Assembly: GCA_045611685.1 (NCBI GenBank)
Contig: JAZKXO010000024.1
Span: forward strand, 62,001-126,000
DNA: 64,000 bases
Reading direction: 5' to 3'
From: SIG701 sp045611685
GTDB taxonomy: Bacteria; Bacillota; Clostridia; Oscillospirales; CAG-272
The position numbers were made by a program, and so were the translations under genes. This document shows positions 26,937 through 34,954 of this stretch, piece after piece. Under the pieces are notes generated by a model. The model searched no databases and was not told the origin of the DNA. It worked only from the letters and a program-made list of their open reading frames with translations. Numbering within the stretch: position 1 is the stretch's first letter; each line of letters opens with the position of its first letter.

Positions 26937-28925
26937 TTACCCCTCTTTAACTTGCATCTCTTTTTTTACTCTTTTCACGGGTACTTTTCTCAAAAGAATA
27001 CCGCTGAGCGGGGGGAGTGACAGGGAGAGAAAATGCTTTATTGTACCGTCCTCCCCTATAACTTTTTTCGTTTTAATCACACCGTTTTCGCAGCCCTCAC
27101 CTCCAAAAGAAACCGCGTCGGTTGAGAGGATTTCTTCATAATCCCCGCCTTTTGGTACACACAGAACGACCCCCTCGCGCCGCACCGGCACGAAATTTAA
27201 AACAGCAATCACTTCCTTACCGGCGCTGTTCTTTCTTCGGTACGAAAGCACACCTTCTTCGGCATTATCGGGATCAATCCAGGAAAACCCGTCCCACCCG
27301 TCATCAATCTCCCAAAGCGGACTGTTCTCAAGATACAGATGATTCAGCGTTTTTATAAACTCTTTCATCTGTGCATGACGCGGATAGCGGAGTAAAAACC
27401 ATTCGAGACTTTTTTCACAATCCCATTCGCAAAACTGTGCAAATTCCGTCCCCATAAAGGTCAGTTTTTTGCCGGGCATCGTCATAAAATAAAGCATAAA
27501 CGTTCGCATCGTACGGAACTTATCCTCGTACGATCCGAACACTTTATCGACCAAAGATTTTTTACCGTGGACGACCTCGTCGTGCGAGATCGGCAGGATA
27601 TAATTCTCCGAAAACGCGTACATAAGCGGAAACGTCAGTTTCGTGTGCATCCAGCGCCTGTATATGGGATCCGCCGACAGATATTCGAACATATCGTTTG
27701 AAAAGCCCATATTCCACTTGAAATTAAAACCGAGACCTCCATCATATACGGGCTTTGTGATCATCGGCCAAGCCGTTGATTCCTCCGCAATCATAAGTGC
27801 CTCGGGGAACTCCCCGAACACAGCGGTATTGAGTTTTTGGAAAAAGGCGATCGCCTCCAAATTATGATTATTCCCCTCCGCATTAGGGATCCACTCCCCC
27901 GGCTCGCGGTCATAATCGAGATAAAGCATTGACGCGACGGCATCCACACGAAGGCCGTCCACGTGATACTCCCGAAACCAGAAGAGTGCGTTCGATACCA
28001 AAAAGGATTGAACTTCCGTGCGTCCAACGTCAAAGCAGCGCGTCCCCCAGCCTTTATGCTCCATACGGTCCATTCCCTGATACTCGTACAAGGGAGCACC
28101 GTCAAACTCATACAAACCGTGTACATCCTTCGGGAAATGCGCAGGTACCCAATCGAGGATCACGCCGAGCCCGGCTTTGTGCATCGTGTCAACAAAATAT
28201 TTGAAATCCTCCGGCGATCCGTACCGTGCGGTAGGCGCATAATATCCGGTAATCTGATACCCCCAGGACCCGTCATACGGATGTTCCATGATCGGCATCA
28301 GTTCCACGTGCGTGTATCCCATCTCAAGAAGGTACAAAGCGAGACGATCGGCGTATTCTCTGTAGCCAAGATAATGTGCACCATCCGATTCTTTGTACCA
28401 CGAACCGAGATGCACCTCATAAATATTCATCGGCACGGAGAAATAATGCTGTTTCTTCTTTCCCGTTTTCGGGAAAAGTTTTTTCCTTCTCTCTCTGATC
28501 CACGCAGCGTCTCCCCATTCATAGGGGATTTCCGTTCTAATCACAGACGCAGTATTTTGTAGCGTCTCGTGTGAGAGGGCATACGGATCTGCCTTCAGAA
28601 ATGCTCTTTCCCCTTTTACGATCGCATACTTATAAAAGCTCCCCTCAAGGGAACGGTCGCTTACAAGCGTAAGTTCCCACACACCGGAATTCTCTCCCCT
28701 GTGCATCGGATATTCCCAGTTCCAATCGGAGAAATCACCTACCGTATATACTCTGTCGGCATTCGGCGCCCACACACGAAACGTATAGATGTATTCTTCA
28801 CTCTCGGGCATTTTCCCGCCGTGCACGCCGAGATATTCGTACGATGCAAAATTCGTTCCCTGATGGAAAAGGTATCCCGCAAGCTCGTCTTTATTCGTTT
28901 GTTCGGATTTATATATCATTTCCAC
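26937..28925 (-). CDS. glgB: 1,4-alpha-glucan branching enzyme
   Basis: GH13 branching enzyme forming alpha-1,6 branches in glycogen, 662 residues. An N-terminal CBM48 domain (FRVWAPNADRVYTVGDFSDWN) is followed by a barrel with VILDWVPAHFPKD, GLRVDAVASMLYLDY (nucleophile), MIAEESTAWP (acid/base) and ISHDEVVHGKKSL. Start is a GTG at 28925 with GAGGCGG upstream; an in-frame ATG at 28919 is also possible. First gene of glgB-glgC-glgD-glgA-GH13. A perfect inverted repeat lies upstream (28957-28983). Confidence 0.95.
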   Translation of the reverse strand: MEMIYKSEQTNKDELAGYLFHQGTNFASYEYLGVHGGKMPESEEYIYTFRVWAPNADRVYTVGDFSDWNWEYPMHRGENSGVWELTLVSDRSLEGSFYKYAIVKGERAFLKADPYALSHETLQNTASVIRTEIPYEWGDAAWIRERRKKLFPKTGKKKQHYFSVPMNIYEVHLGSWYKESDGAHYLGYREYADRLALYLLEMGYTHVELMPIMEHPYDGSWGYQITGYYAPTARYGSPEDFKYFVDTMHKAGLGVILDWVPAHFPKDVHGLYEFDGAPLYEYQGMDRMEHKGWGTRCFDVGRTEVQSFLVSNALFWFREYHVDGLRVDAVASMLYLDYDREPGEWIPNAEGNNHNLEAIAFFQKLNTAVFGEFPEALMIAEESTAWPMITKPVYDGGLGFNFKWNMGFSNDMFEYLSADPIYRRWMHTKLTFPLMYAFSENYILPISHDEVVHGKKSLVDKVFGSYEDKFRTMRTFMLYFMTMPGKKLTFMGTEFAQFCEWDCEKSLEWFLLRYPRHAQMKEFIKTLNHLYLENSPLWEIDDGWDGFSWIDPDNAEEGVLSYRRKNSAGKEVIAVLNFVPVRREGVVLCVPKGGDYEEILSTDAVSFGGEGCENGVIKTKKVIGEDGTIKHFLSLSLPPLSGILLRKVPVKRVKKEMQVKEG

Positions 28926-28956
28926 TGCCGCCTCATTTCAGTAAAAACTTTTCCAA

Positions 28957-28983
28957 AAATATTCTTTCCCTCAAAGAATATTT
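28957..28983. repeat. Perfect inverted repeat upstream of glgB
   Basis: Eleven-base arms AAATATTCTTT and AAAGAATATTT with a five-base spacer, 32 bases upstream of the glgB GTG. It may be an operator for a regulator of the glycogen operon or a hairpin in its leader. I found no convincing -10/-35 pair nearby to decide. Confidence 0.7.
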
Positions 28984-29013
28984 GTATTCCGCTACCCCTT
29001 AAAAAATGCACAA

Positions 29014-29050
29014 AAAAGGATGCGTGCACTCTGCGTACACACATCCTTTT
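29014..29050 (-). terminator. Terminator of the potassium-uptake operon
   Basis: On the minus strand AAAAGGATGTGTG pairs with CACGCATCCTTTT (one G-T pair) and runs on into T residues, 15 bases after the ktrA-like stop codon. Confidence 0.85.
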
Positions 29051-29064
29051 AGGCATACTCTTTA

Positions 29065-29718
29065 TTACTGAAGACGTTTCGTAAGTTTTTCCAGTTTTTC
29101 GTCCGTTCCCATGACCGTAATCGTATCATCAGCGGCGAAAGGAACGTCCGGCGCCGGGGAAACATCCAGTTTTCCGTTTCGGCGGACAGCAATAACGGTG
29201 ATTCCGTAGTGCCGTCTGATATTAAGGCCGATAATGGACTGTCCAACCCACGTTTCCGGCACACGGATCTCCGCTATGGAATACTCTTCTGCAAAACTGA
29301 AATAATCAATTACATCTTTTTTTACGAGGATTTGGGCGAGTCGATCACCCATATCTTCCTCCGGAAAAACGACCATATCGGCGCCCAGTTTTTGGAGAAC
29401 TTTGCGATGCCGCGCATTCATAGCCCGCGCGACTACCTCACCGACGCCGATTTCTTTGAGTGTCATCGTCGCTAAAATGCTGTCATTCATATTATCGTCA
29501 ATGCAAACGACGGCACAATCGTAATCTGTAACACCGGCACGGCGGAGCACCGCTTCGCTTGTGGGGTCACCCACAACGGCATTTGTTACCGTATTGGCGA
29601 TTGCGTTTACCGCTTCTTCATCTTCGCTGATTACGAGCACCTGATGCCGCTTTTCCGCAAGGGATTCTGCAAGCGCCACACCAAAACATCCAAGTCCGAT
29701 AATGCAAAAACTTCTCAT
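29065..29718 (-). CDS. Potassium uptake regulatory subunit, KtrA/TrkA family (single RCK)
   Basis: Peripheral gating subunit of a K+ channel-like transporter, 217 residues. An N-terminal RCK_N Rossmann domain shows the nucleotide loop GLGCFGVALAESLAEK, and an RCK_C domain ends the protein (VSPAPDVPFAADDTITVMG). The single N-C unit is the KtrA form, in contrast to the doubled TrkA encoded three genes upstream. In Firmicutes KtrA binds ATP/ADP and, at RCK_C, c-di-AMP. It lies 28 bases after the KtrB-like gene, its presumed partner. Confidence 0.92.
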   Translation of the reverse strand: MRSFCIIGLGCFGVALAESLAEKRHQVLVISEDEEAVNAIANTVTNAVVGDPTSEAVLRRAGVTDYDCAVVCIDDNMNDSILATMTLKEIGVGEVVARAMNARHRKVLQKLGADMVVFPEEDMGDRLAQILVKKDVIDYFSFAEEYSIAEIRVPETWVGQSIIGLNIRRHYGITVIAVRRNGKLDVSPAPDVPFAADDTITVMGTDEKLEKLTKRLQ

Positions 29719-29746
29719 AATTCCGATTCCTTTCCTAACCCCGGTT

Positions 29747-31120
29747 TTATCCGATCATAAACTGTGCGTCCGCATAGTGCATCTGATTGTCTTCGTCGCG
29801 GCTCCTATCGTAAAGTGCCGCTGCAACCGTAAGAATTCCGACACGGCCGAAGAACATAAGAAGCATAATGACAACCCGTGCCACAGCGCCAAGCGTGGGA
29901 GTGAGCGAAAGAGAGAGACCGACCGTTCCACTGGCAGAAAACGTCTCAAAAAGTGCCACTATCATATCGACACCCTGCCCAACAAGAAAAGTGGCCGCAA
30001 ACATGGTGATGCCAAACTGCACGGCCGTCAAGGCAAACACTCGTGTGATATCTTCGCTCGAAACGGTTCTGCGGAAAAGCGACACACGTTTTTTACCAAT
30101 CGCAGACTGCCACACGGCTGCAATGAACACACCAAAAGTAGCAACTTTTATGCCGCCCGCCGTGGATCCGGATGCGCCGCCTACAAACATAAGGAGCAAA
30201 AACAGGATCTTAGGGACACCGCCCGCGGCGGCAAGGTTTATCGTATTAAATCCCGCAGTACGCATCGTTACAGACTGAAAGAGTGCGGCAAGACATTTAT
30301 CCCCGACGGATAACTCGCCGAGCGTTTCAGGGTTATTCCATTCCGCCACGACAACAACGAGTGCACCGAGCAACCAAAGACAAACAGAAACCGTTAATAC
30401 AAGTGCAGTATACGATGATACACGCCTGCGTTTTTTGATAAAGTACAAGAGATCATCCCACACGACAAAACCTATGCCGCCGACGGCGATCAGAAGTACA
30501 AGCGTCAGGCTGACCAAGGGATCATCGACAAAATAAGTCATGCTGGAAAAAGGACCGGTGAACGACCCCATAAGATCGAAACCCGCGTTACAAAACGCGG
30601 ATACAGCGTGAAATACGCTTCGCCAGATACCTGAACCCACTCCGAAAAGTGGGATAAAGCGAATGGAAAGAAGCAACGCGCCGAACAGTTCGACAAGGAG
30701 CGTACCGCGCACGATCCGCCCTACGAGGGGCAGAACGCCGTCAAACGACGTAAGATTATACGAGTTGGCCAACACCAACCGTTCACGCGGTGATATGCGG
30801 CGGCGTATCATCATGGAGAGCAGAACTGCCATCGTCATAAAGCCAAGGCCGCCGATCTGTATCATAACAAGGATTACGATATGTCCGAAAAGGCTCCAGA
30901 ACGTTGCGGTATCTACCACAACGAGTCCGGTTACGCACGTTGCGCTGACAGCGGTAAAGAGACAGGTGAGAAACGGTGCTGATTCACCGGATGAGGTAGC
31001 AATCGGCAAATGAAGAAGAAGCGCGCCCGCCAAAATCAGAAATAGAAACCCAATAACGATAATCTGCGTTGCGGAGAATCCGCGGCGCGTACGGGAGGCA
31101 AACACAGACAAGCAAGGCAT
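29747..31120 (-). CDS. TrkH/KtrB-family potassium transporter
   Basis: Integral K+ translocating subunit, 457 residues, with the four-fold M1-P-M2 plan of the SKT superfamily. Selectivity-filter glycines can be seen in FTAVSATCVTGLVVVDT, FHAVSAFCNAGFDLMG, FQSVTMRTAGFNTINL and FETFSASGTVGLSLSLT. Length and pairing with a single-RCK subunit point to the Ktr type. The membrane segments begin right after a short basic N-terminus. Confidence 0.92.
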   Translation of the reverse strand: MPCLSVFASRTRRGFSATQIIVIGFLFLILAGALLLHLPIATSSGESAPFLTCLFTAVSATCVTGLVVVDTATFWSLFGHIVILVMIQIGGLGFMTMAVLLSMMIRRRISPRERLVLANSYNLTSFDGVLPLVGRIVRGTLLVELFGALLLSIRFIPLFGVGSGIWRSVFHAVSAFCNAGFDLMGSFTGPFSSMTYFVDDPLVSLTLVLLIAVGGIGFVVWDDLLYFIKKRRRVSSYTALVLTVSVCLWLLGALVVVVAEWNNPETLGELSVGDKCLAALFQSVTMRTAGFNTINLAAAGGVPKILFLLLMFVGGASGSTAGGIKVATFGVFIAAVWQSAIGKKRVSLFRRTVSSEDITRVFALTAVQFGITMFAATFLVGQGVDMIVALFETFSASGTVGLSLSLTPTLGAVARVVIMLLMFFGRVGILTVAAALYDRSRDEDNQMHYADAQFMIG

Positions 31121-31155
31121 CTCCTTTCAAACGTATTATTACATAAAATTACAAA

Positions 31156-32610
31156 TCAGGCGTTTTTCCACGTGCTGCGCGCAAAAAGTGCCAACACAGG
31201 GAAAATTTCAAGACGGCCGGCGAGCATATCTGCAGAAAGCACCAATTTGGAAAGCGCGCTGTATCCGCCGTAATGTCCGGCAGGTCCGACAGAATCGAAC
31301 CCGGGACCGATGTTATTAAAGCACGCAATCACGGCAGAAAAATGTGTAGTGATTGAATAATCATCGAGCGAAAGGATCAGAAAACTCGCAAGAACAATGA
31401 TTACGTATGCCGCCAGATACATTCCCGTATTGGCAACCACGCGTTCATCAACCATTTGCCCGTCCTTTCGGATAATCTCCACCTTTTGCGGGTGGAGCGT
31501 AAGGCGAATGTTTCGGCGAAGGCTTTTGAGCAACAGTAGTACGCGCACACATTTTATACCGCCGCCCGTACTGCCGGCACACGCACCGATTACCATAAGG
31601 CACAAAAGGATTGCCTTCGAAAAAGCAGGCCACAGATCAAAGTCAGCGGTAGCAAATCCTGTGGTAGTGATAATAGAGGAAACCTGAAAAGCGGCATGGC
31701 GCAAGGTCTCGCCGAAAGTGGCGTAATAATCGCGCAGGTTCCACGCGATAAGACCGATACTGCCGAGCACAATGCCGATATACAAACGAAGTTCTTCATC
31801 CTTTAGAACTCCTTTGAATTGGCGGAGAACGATGAGATGATAGCAGGAGAAATTAACACCGAACAAAAGCATAAATACCGTACACACATTCTGAATGTAC
31901 GGGCTGTAGCCGGCTATGCTGTCCGCTTTTATGCCAAAGCCGCCTGTACCTGCCGTCGCAAACGCCGTACAAACGGCCTCAAACAGCGGCATCCCACCCA
32001 TGAGCAAGAACAGAAAATTGACAAGAGTCAATGCAATATACAAAAGATAGAGAATGAGCGCCGTCTGTTTCATACGGGGCACTAATTTGCTCACAGTGGG
32101 CCCCGGGCTTTCCGCACGGAGAAGGTGAAGCGTTGAGCCCCCGCTTTTGCCGGCGGAAGGTGCAATCGCCAAAAGAAACACCAGAACACCCATACCGCCG
32201 AGCCAATGGCTGAAGCTGCGCCAGTACAAAACGGCACGGGTCAATTTCTCCACATTCGCAACAACCGAGGCACCCGTTGTCGTAAAACCGGATACAATCT
32301 CAAAAAAAGCATCAACGAACAGAGGAATTTCGCCGGAAATCCAGAACGGAAGGCAACCGAAAAGACTCATCAGAACCCATGAGATACTGACGGTAACCAT
32401 ACCTTCCCCTGTGTACAAAGTACGATTCGCACGGCGGCAAAACAGATACAGCGTACCGGCAAAAAGAAACACGCCGACAATAGAAACACCAAAAGCCAGG
32501 GCGGCACGCATCGTACCGTCCAGTACGGCGATCAGCAGTGACGGAACCATAAACAAGGCTTCCAGCATCAAAATCTGCGAGATCAGCCGCCCCATCATTT
32601 TATAATTCAT
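31156..32610 (-). CDS. TrkH-family potassium transporter
   Basis: K+ translocating subunit of Trk type, 484 residues, as in TrkH of E. coli. Filter repeats are visible in EIVSGFTTTGASVV, TAFATAGTGGFGIK, SSIITTTGFATADF and FNNIGPGFDSVGP. It directly follows the double-RCK TrkA gene by 12 bases and is most likely its partner. The GACAGSTGGGIKCVRVL stretch between repeats is typical of TrkH. Confidence 0.92.
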   Translation of the reverse strand: MNYKMMGRLISQILMLEALFMVPSLLIAVLDGTMRAALAFGVSIVGVFLFAGTLYLFCRRANRTLYTGEGMVTVSISWVLMSLFGCLPFWISGEIPLFVDAFFEIVSGFTTTGASVVANVEKLTRAVLYWRSFSHWLGGMGVLVFLLAIAPSAGKSGGSTLHLLRAESPGPTVSKLVPRMKQTALILYLLYIALTLVNFLFLLMGGMPLFEAVCTAFATAGTGGFGIKADSIAGYSPYIQNVCTVFMLLFGVNFSCYHLIVLRQFKGVLKDEELRLYIGIVLGSIGLIAWNLRDYYATFGETLRHAAFQVSSIITTTGFATADFDLWPAFSKAILLCLMVIGACAGSTGGGIKCVRVLLLLKSLRRNIRLTLHPQKVEIIRKDGQMVDERVVANTGMYLAAYVIIVLASFLILSLDDYSITTHFSAVIACFNNIGPGFDSVGPAGHYGGYSALSKLVLSADMLAGRLEIFPVLALFARSTWKNA

Positions 32611-32622
32611 GATACGCCCCGA

Positions 32623-33981
32623 TTATGCAAAAATATCGTTTAATTGGTAAATCCGATTGGAGCCGTTACTTACAACGATCACAGTATCTCCGGGAGCAAA
32701 CGACGAGTTGCCGTCCGGAATAACGGTTTTTCCACCATGCATGATCGAAGCAATGAGAACGTTTTTCCGCAGTGTAAGGTCCTTAAGCGGCTCGTTTGTG
32801 TGGAGCGTTTCCGCATCCACGCGGAACTCGATTGCCTCCGCCTTTCCGTCTGCGATAAAGTGAACGGCAATAGCGGCGCCGGTTTGGTTTTGCATGGCAC
32901 GAACGTATCGGACAATACTGTTACAGCAAAGCTCCTTCGGGCTTATAATGCTGCCAAGCGGAAGGCTGTCCAGAATCCGGCTGTCCTCCACGCGTGCAAT
33001 CTTTGTTATGACCTGCGGTACTTCGTGGCTGCTTCCGTACAACGAAATAATCATATTCACCTCATCCATTCCGGTGAGGGATACAAGTGAATCAAAGCCG
33101 TCCAAGCCTTCGCTCTCCAGAAGATACTGACTGCTGGCATCTCCCATAACGACATTGATGCCGGGAAGAAGTGACGAAAGCTGTACGCATCGGTCGCGGT
33201 CGATTTCGATGAGTTTTACGGCAACACCGTTCTTTTGCAGTTGTTCTGCCAGATAGAAGCTGGTACGTCCGCCGCCGCAGACAAGAACGCGACGCGCCTT
33301 ACGGGTAATCATACCAAGATGCTTTAAAAGAGACGTCAGGTTGTTGGCAGGTGCGGTAACGAAAATTCGATCTCCTTCCTGAAGCACGAAATCACCGGCG
33401 GGTGTGATGACCTCGCCCCCGCGAAGGACCGCACAGACGAGAATCCTGCATTGCACGATTGTATTGATTTTACTAAGCGGTACATCGCACAGTTTGCTGT
33501 TTTCATCGACACGCAGTTCTACGATCTCGACACGTCCCTTTGCGAATGTGTCCAATTTTAAGAATCCCGGATATTTCAAAAGCCGTTCGATTTCCAAAGC
33601 GGCCTGCCGTTCCGGGTTTACGGTCATGGAGAGCGCAAACACGTCACGCATTTCGTAGATCTGATTCGTGTACTCGGGATTGCGGATACGGGCAATCGTA
33701 TGGAGATGCGGATTCAGGCTGTGTGCCGTCATACAGCATAAAAGGTTTACTTCGTCCGTGCCGGTAACCGCAATAAGCAAGTCCGCGTTTTCCGCGTCCG
33801 CCTCTAAGAGAACCTCTTTTACAGCACAGTTTCCGCACACACTCATAACGTCGTACTGCTGCATGCCCGTTTCCAGAACGGAAGAATCGCAGTCTACCAG
33901 CGTAAGATCGTGTCCTTCAAAAGAAAGTTTCCGCGTGAGGGTTGCGCCAACTTTTCCGATGCCGGCTACTATAATTTTCAT
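32623..33981 (-). CDS. trkA: Trk system K+ uptake protein TrkA (double RCK)
   Basis: NAD(H)/nucleotide-binding regulator of a TrkH transporter. Two RCK units in tandem: the first begins MKIIVAGIGKVGATLTRKLS, the second KARRVLVCGGGRTSFYLAEQL near the middle, each followed by an RCK_C domain. Starting at the ATG at 33981 (AAAGGA ten bases upstream) gives 452 residues; an in-frame GTG at 34005 sits upstream of that site and is rejected. First gene of the four-gene potassium operon. Confidence 0.95.
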   Translation of the reverse strand: MKIIVAGIGKVGATLTRKLSFEGHDLTLVDCDSSVLETGMQQYDVMSVCGNCAVKEVLLEADAENADLLIAVTGTDEVNLLCCMTAHSLNPHLHTIARIRNPEYTNQIYEMRDVFALSMTVNPERQAALEIERLLKYPGFLKLDTFAKGRVEIVELRVDENSKLCDVPLSKINTIVQCRILVCAVLRGGEVITPAGDFVLQEGDRIFVTAPANNLTSLLKHLGMITRKARRVLVCGGGRTSFYLAEQLQKNGVAVKLIEIDRDRCVQLSSLLPGINVVMGDASSQYLLESEGLDGFDSLVSLTGMDEVNMIISLYGSSHEVPQVITKIARVEDSRILDSLPLGSIISPKELCCNSIVRYVRAMQNQTGAAIAVHFIADGKAEAIEFRVDAETLHTNEPLKDLTLRKNVLIASIMHGGKTVIPDGNSSFAPGDTVIVVSNGSNRIYQLNDIFA

Positions 33982-34033
33982 AAGATCTGTATCCTTTCCT
34001 GCCACCGGCAGAACTATGTCAAACGACTGTATA

Positions 34034-34078
34034 GAAATTTTTTCAGACGAAATTCGTTATTCTCCGCTGAAAAAATTC
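34034..34078 (-). terminator. Hairpin between lexA and trkA
   Basis: Arms AATTTTTTCAG (34036-34046) and CTGAAAAAATT (34067-34077) are perfect complements; the loop holds a second palindrome, ACGAAATTCGT. It lies just after the lexA stop on the minus strand and probably ends that transcript, though it lacks a clean T-run. Confidence 0.55.
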
Positions 34079-34090
34079 AATAAAGCGTAA

Positions 34091-34702
34091 TCAGGAATAG
34101 TATCTCACGGAGGTGATGACACGACCGAGAATTTCCACTTCGTCAACAATAATCGGCTCCATCGTCGTGTTTTCGGGCTGGAGACGAAAATGTCCGTTTT
34201 CTTTATAGAACGTTTTGACAGTAGCCTCGTCTTCGATCAAGGCCACGACGATATCTCCGTTTTCTGCCGAGGACTGCTTTTCCACAATGACAAGATCGCC
34301 GTCGAGAATTCCGGCGTCAATCATGCTCGTACCGCTGACACGAAGCGCAAAAAGTGAATCCGGATCGGCTTTACCTCTTTCCTGGGGAAACAGTACGTAT
34401 CCATCGTAATTTTCAAAGGCAAGGATCGGCTGACCGGCGGTAACGCGGCCGAGGATCGGAATACGCATACCGAACACGGGCGGCGCATATGCCGAACCGA
34501 TACGCAAAGTACGGCTTTTTCCGTCCTCTTTACTGAGAAGATCCTTTTCAGTAAGTCTCTGCAGATACATATGGACAGTGGAGGTGCTTTTAATATTGAG
34601 CGCGGTCTTTATATCGCGCACAGACGGTGAATATCCTTTTTTATCAATCGTTTCTGCGATGTACTGAAGAATTTCCTGTTCGCGGTCTGTGGTTTTTCTC
34701 AT
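34091..34702 (-). CDS. lexA: LexA repressor
   Basis: SOS repressor of DNA-damage genes that cleaves itself when RecA filaments form. The start is the ATG at 34702 with GGAGG six bases upstream, giving 203 residues; longer frames lack a ribosome site. The winged helix includes YSPSVRDIKTALNIKSTSTV. The self-cleavage region has the serine in VSGTSMIDAGILDGD and the lysine in NGDIVVALIEDEATVKTF; GRVTAGQPI holds the family's A-G cleavage bond. It has a consensus promoter and a candidate operator upstream. Confidence 0.96.
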   Translation of the reverse strand: MRKTTDREQEILQYIAETIDKKGYSPSVRDIKTALNIKSTSTVHMYLQRLTEKDLLSKEDGKSRTLRIGSAYAPPVFGMRIPILGRVTAGQPILAFENYDGYVLFPQERGKADPDSLFALRVSGTSMIDAGILDGDLVIVEKQSSAENGDIVVALIEDEATVKTFYKENGHFRLQPENTTMEPIIVDEVEILGRVITSVRYYS

Positions 34703-34730
34703 AATAACCTCCGAATGTTTCTTTGTTGAC

Positions 34731-34759
34731 ATTATAGCACACGGATTGCCCACTGTCAA
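34731..34759 (-). promoter_or_regulatory. Consensus sigma-A promoter of lexA
   Basis: On the minus strand TTGACA (34754-34759), 17-base spacer, TATAAT (34731-34736). Both boxes are exact consensus. Confidence 0.9.
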
Positions 34760-34779
34760 ACAAAAGTTCCCTTTGACGC

Positions 34780-34791
34780 GAATATTTGTTC
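34780..34791. promoter_or_regulatory. Candidate LexA operator
   Basis: GAATATTTGTTC resembles the Firmicute LexA box core GAACNNNNGTTC with one change (GAAT for GAAC). It lies 20 bases upstream of the lexA -35 box, a less usual place for a repressor site, so the assignment is tentative. Confidence 0.4.
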
Positions 34792-34880
34792 TTTCCCTGA
34801 AAATGAAATATTATGTAACTTTTTGTATTTATATCCTTTTATGACGAAAATGTAAAATTGCGAACAAAATCCAAAAACTA

Positions 34881-34908
34881 TTGAAATGAGATTTTTTTCG
34901 TGTATAAT
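34881..34908 (+). promoter_or_regulatory. Promoter of PEP carboxykinase gene
   Basis: TTGAAA (34881-34886), 16-base spacer, TATAAT (34903-34908). The predicted transcript has a leader of about 40 bases before the ATG at 34955. Confidence 0.75.
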
Positions 34909-34954
34909 GTATTATAGCAAAATTTGTGAATTAATATATACAGGAGTTTTTGCA

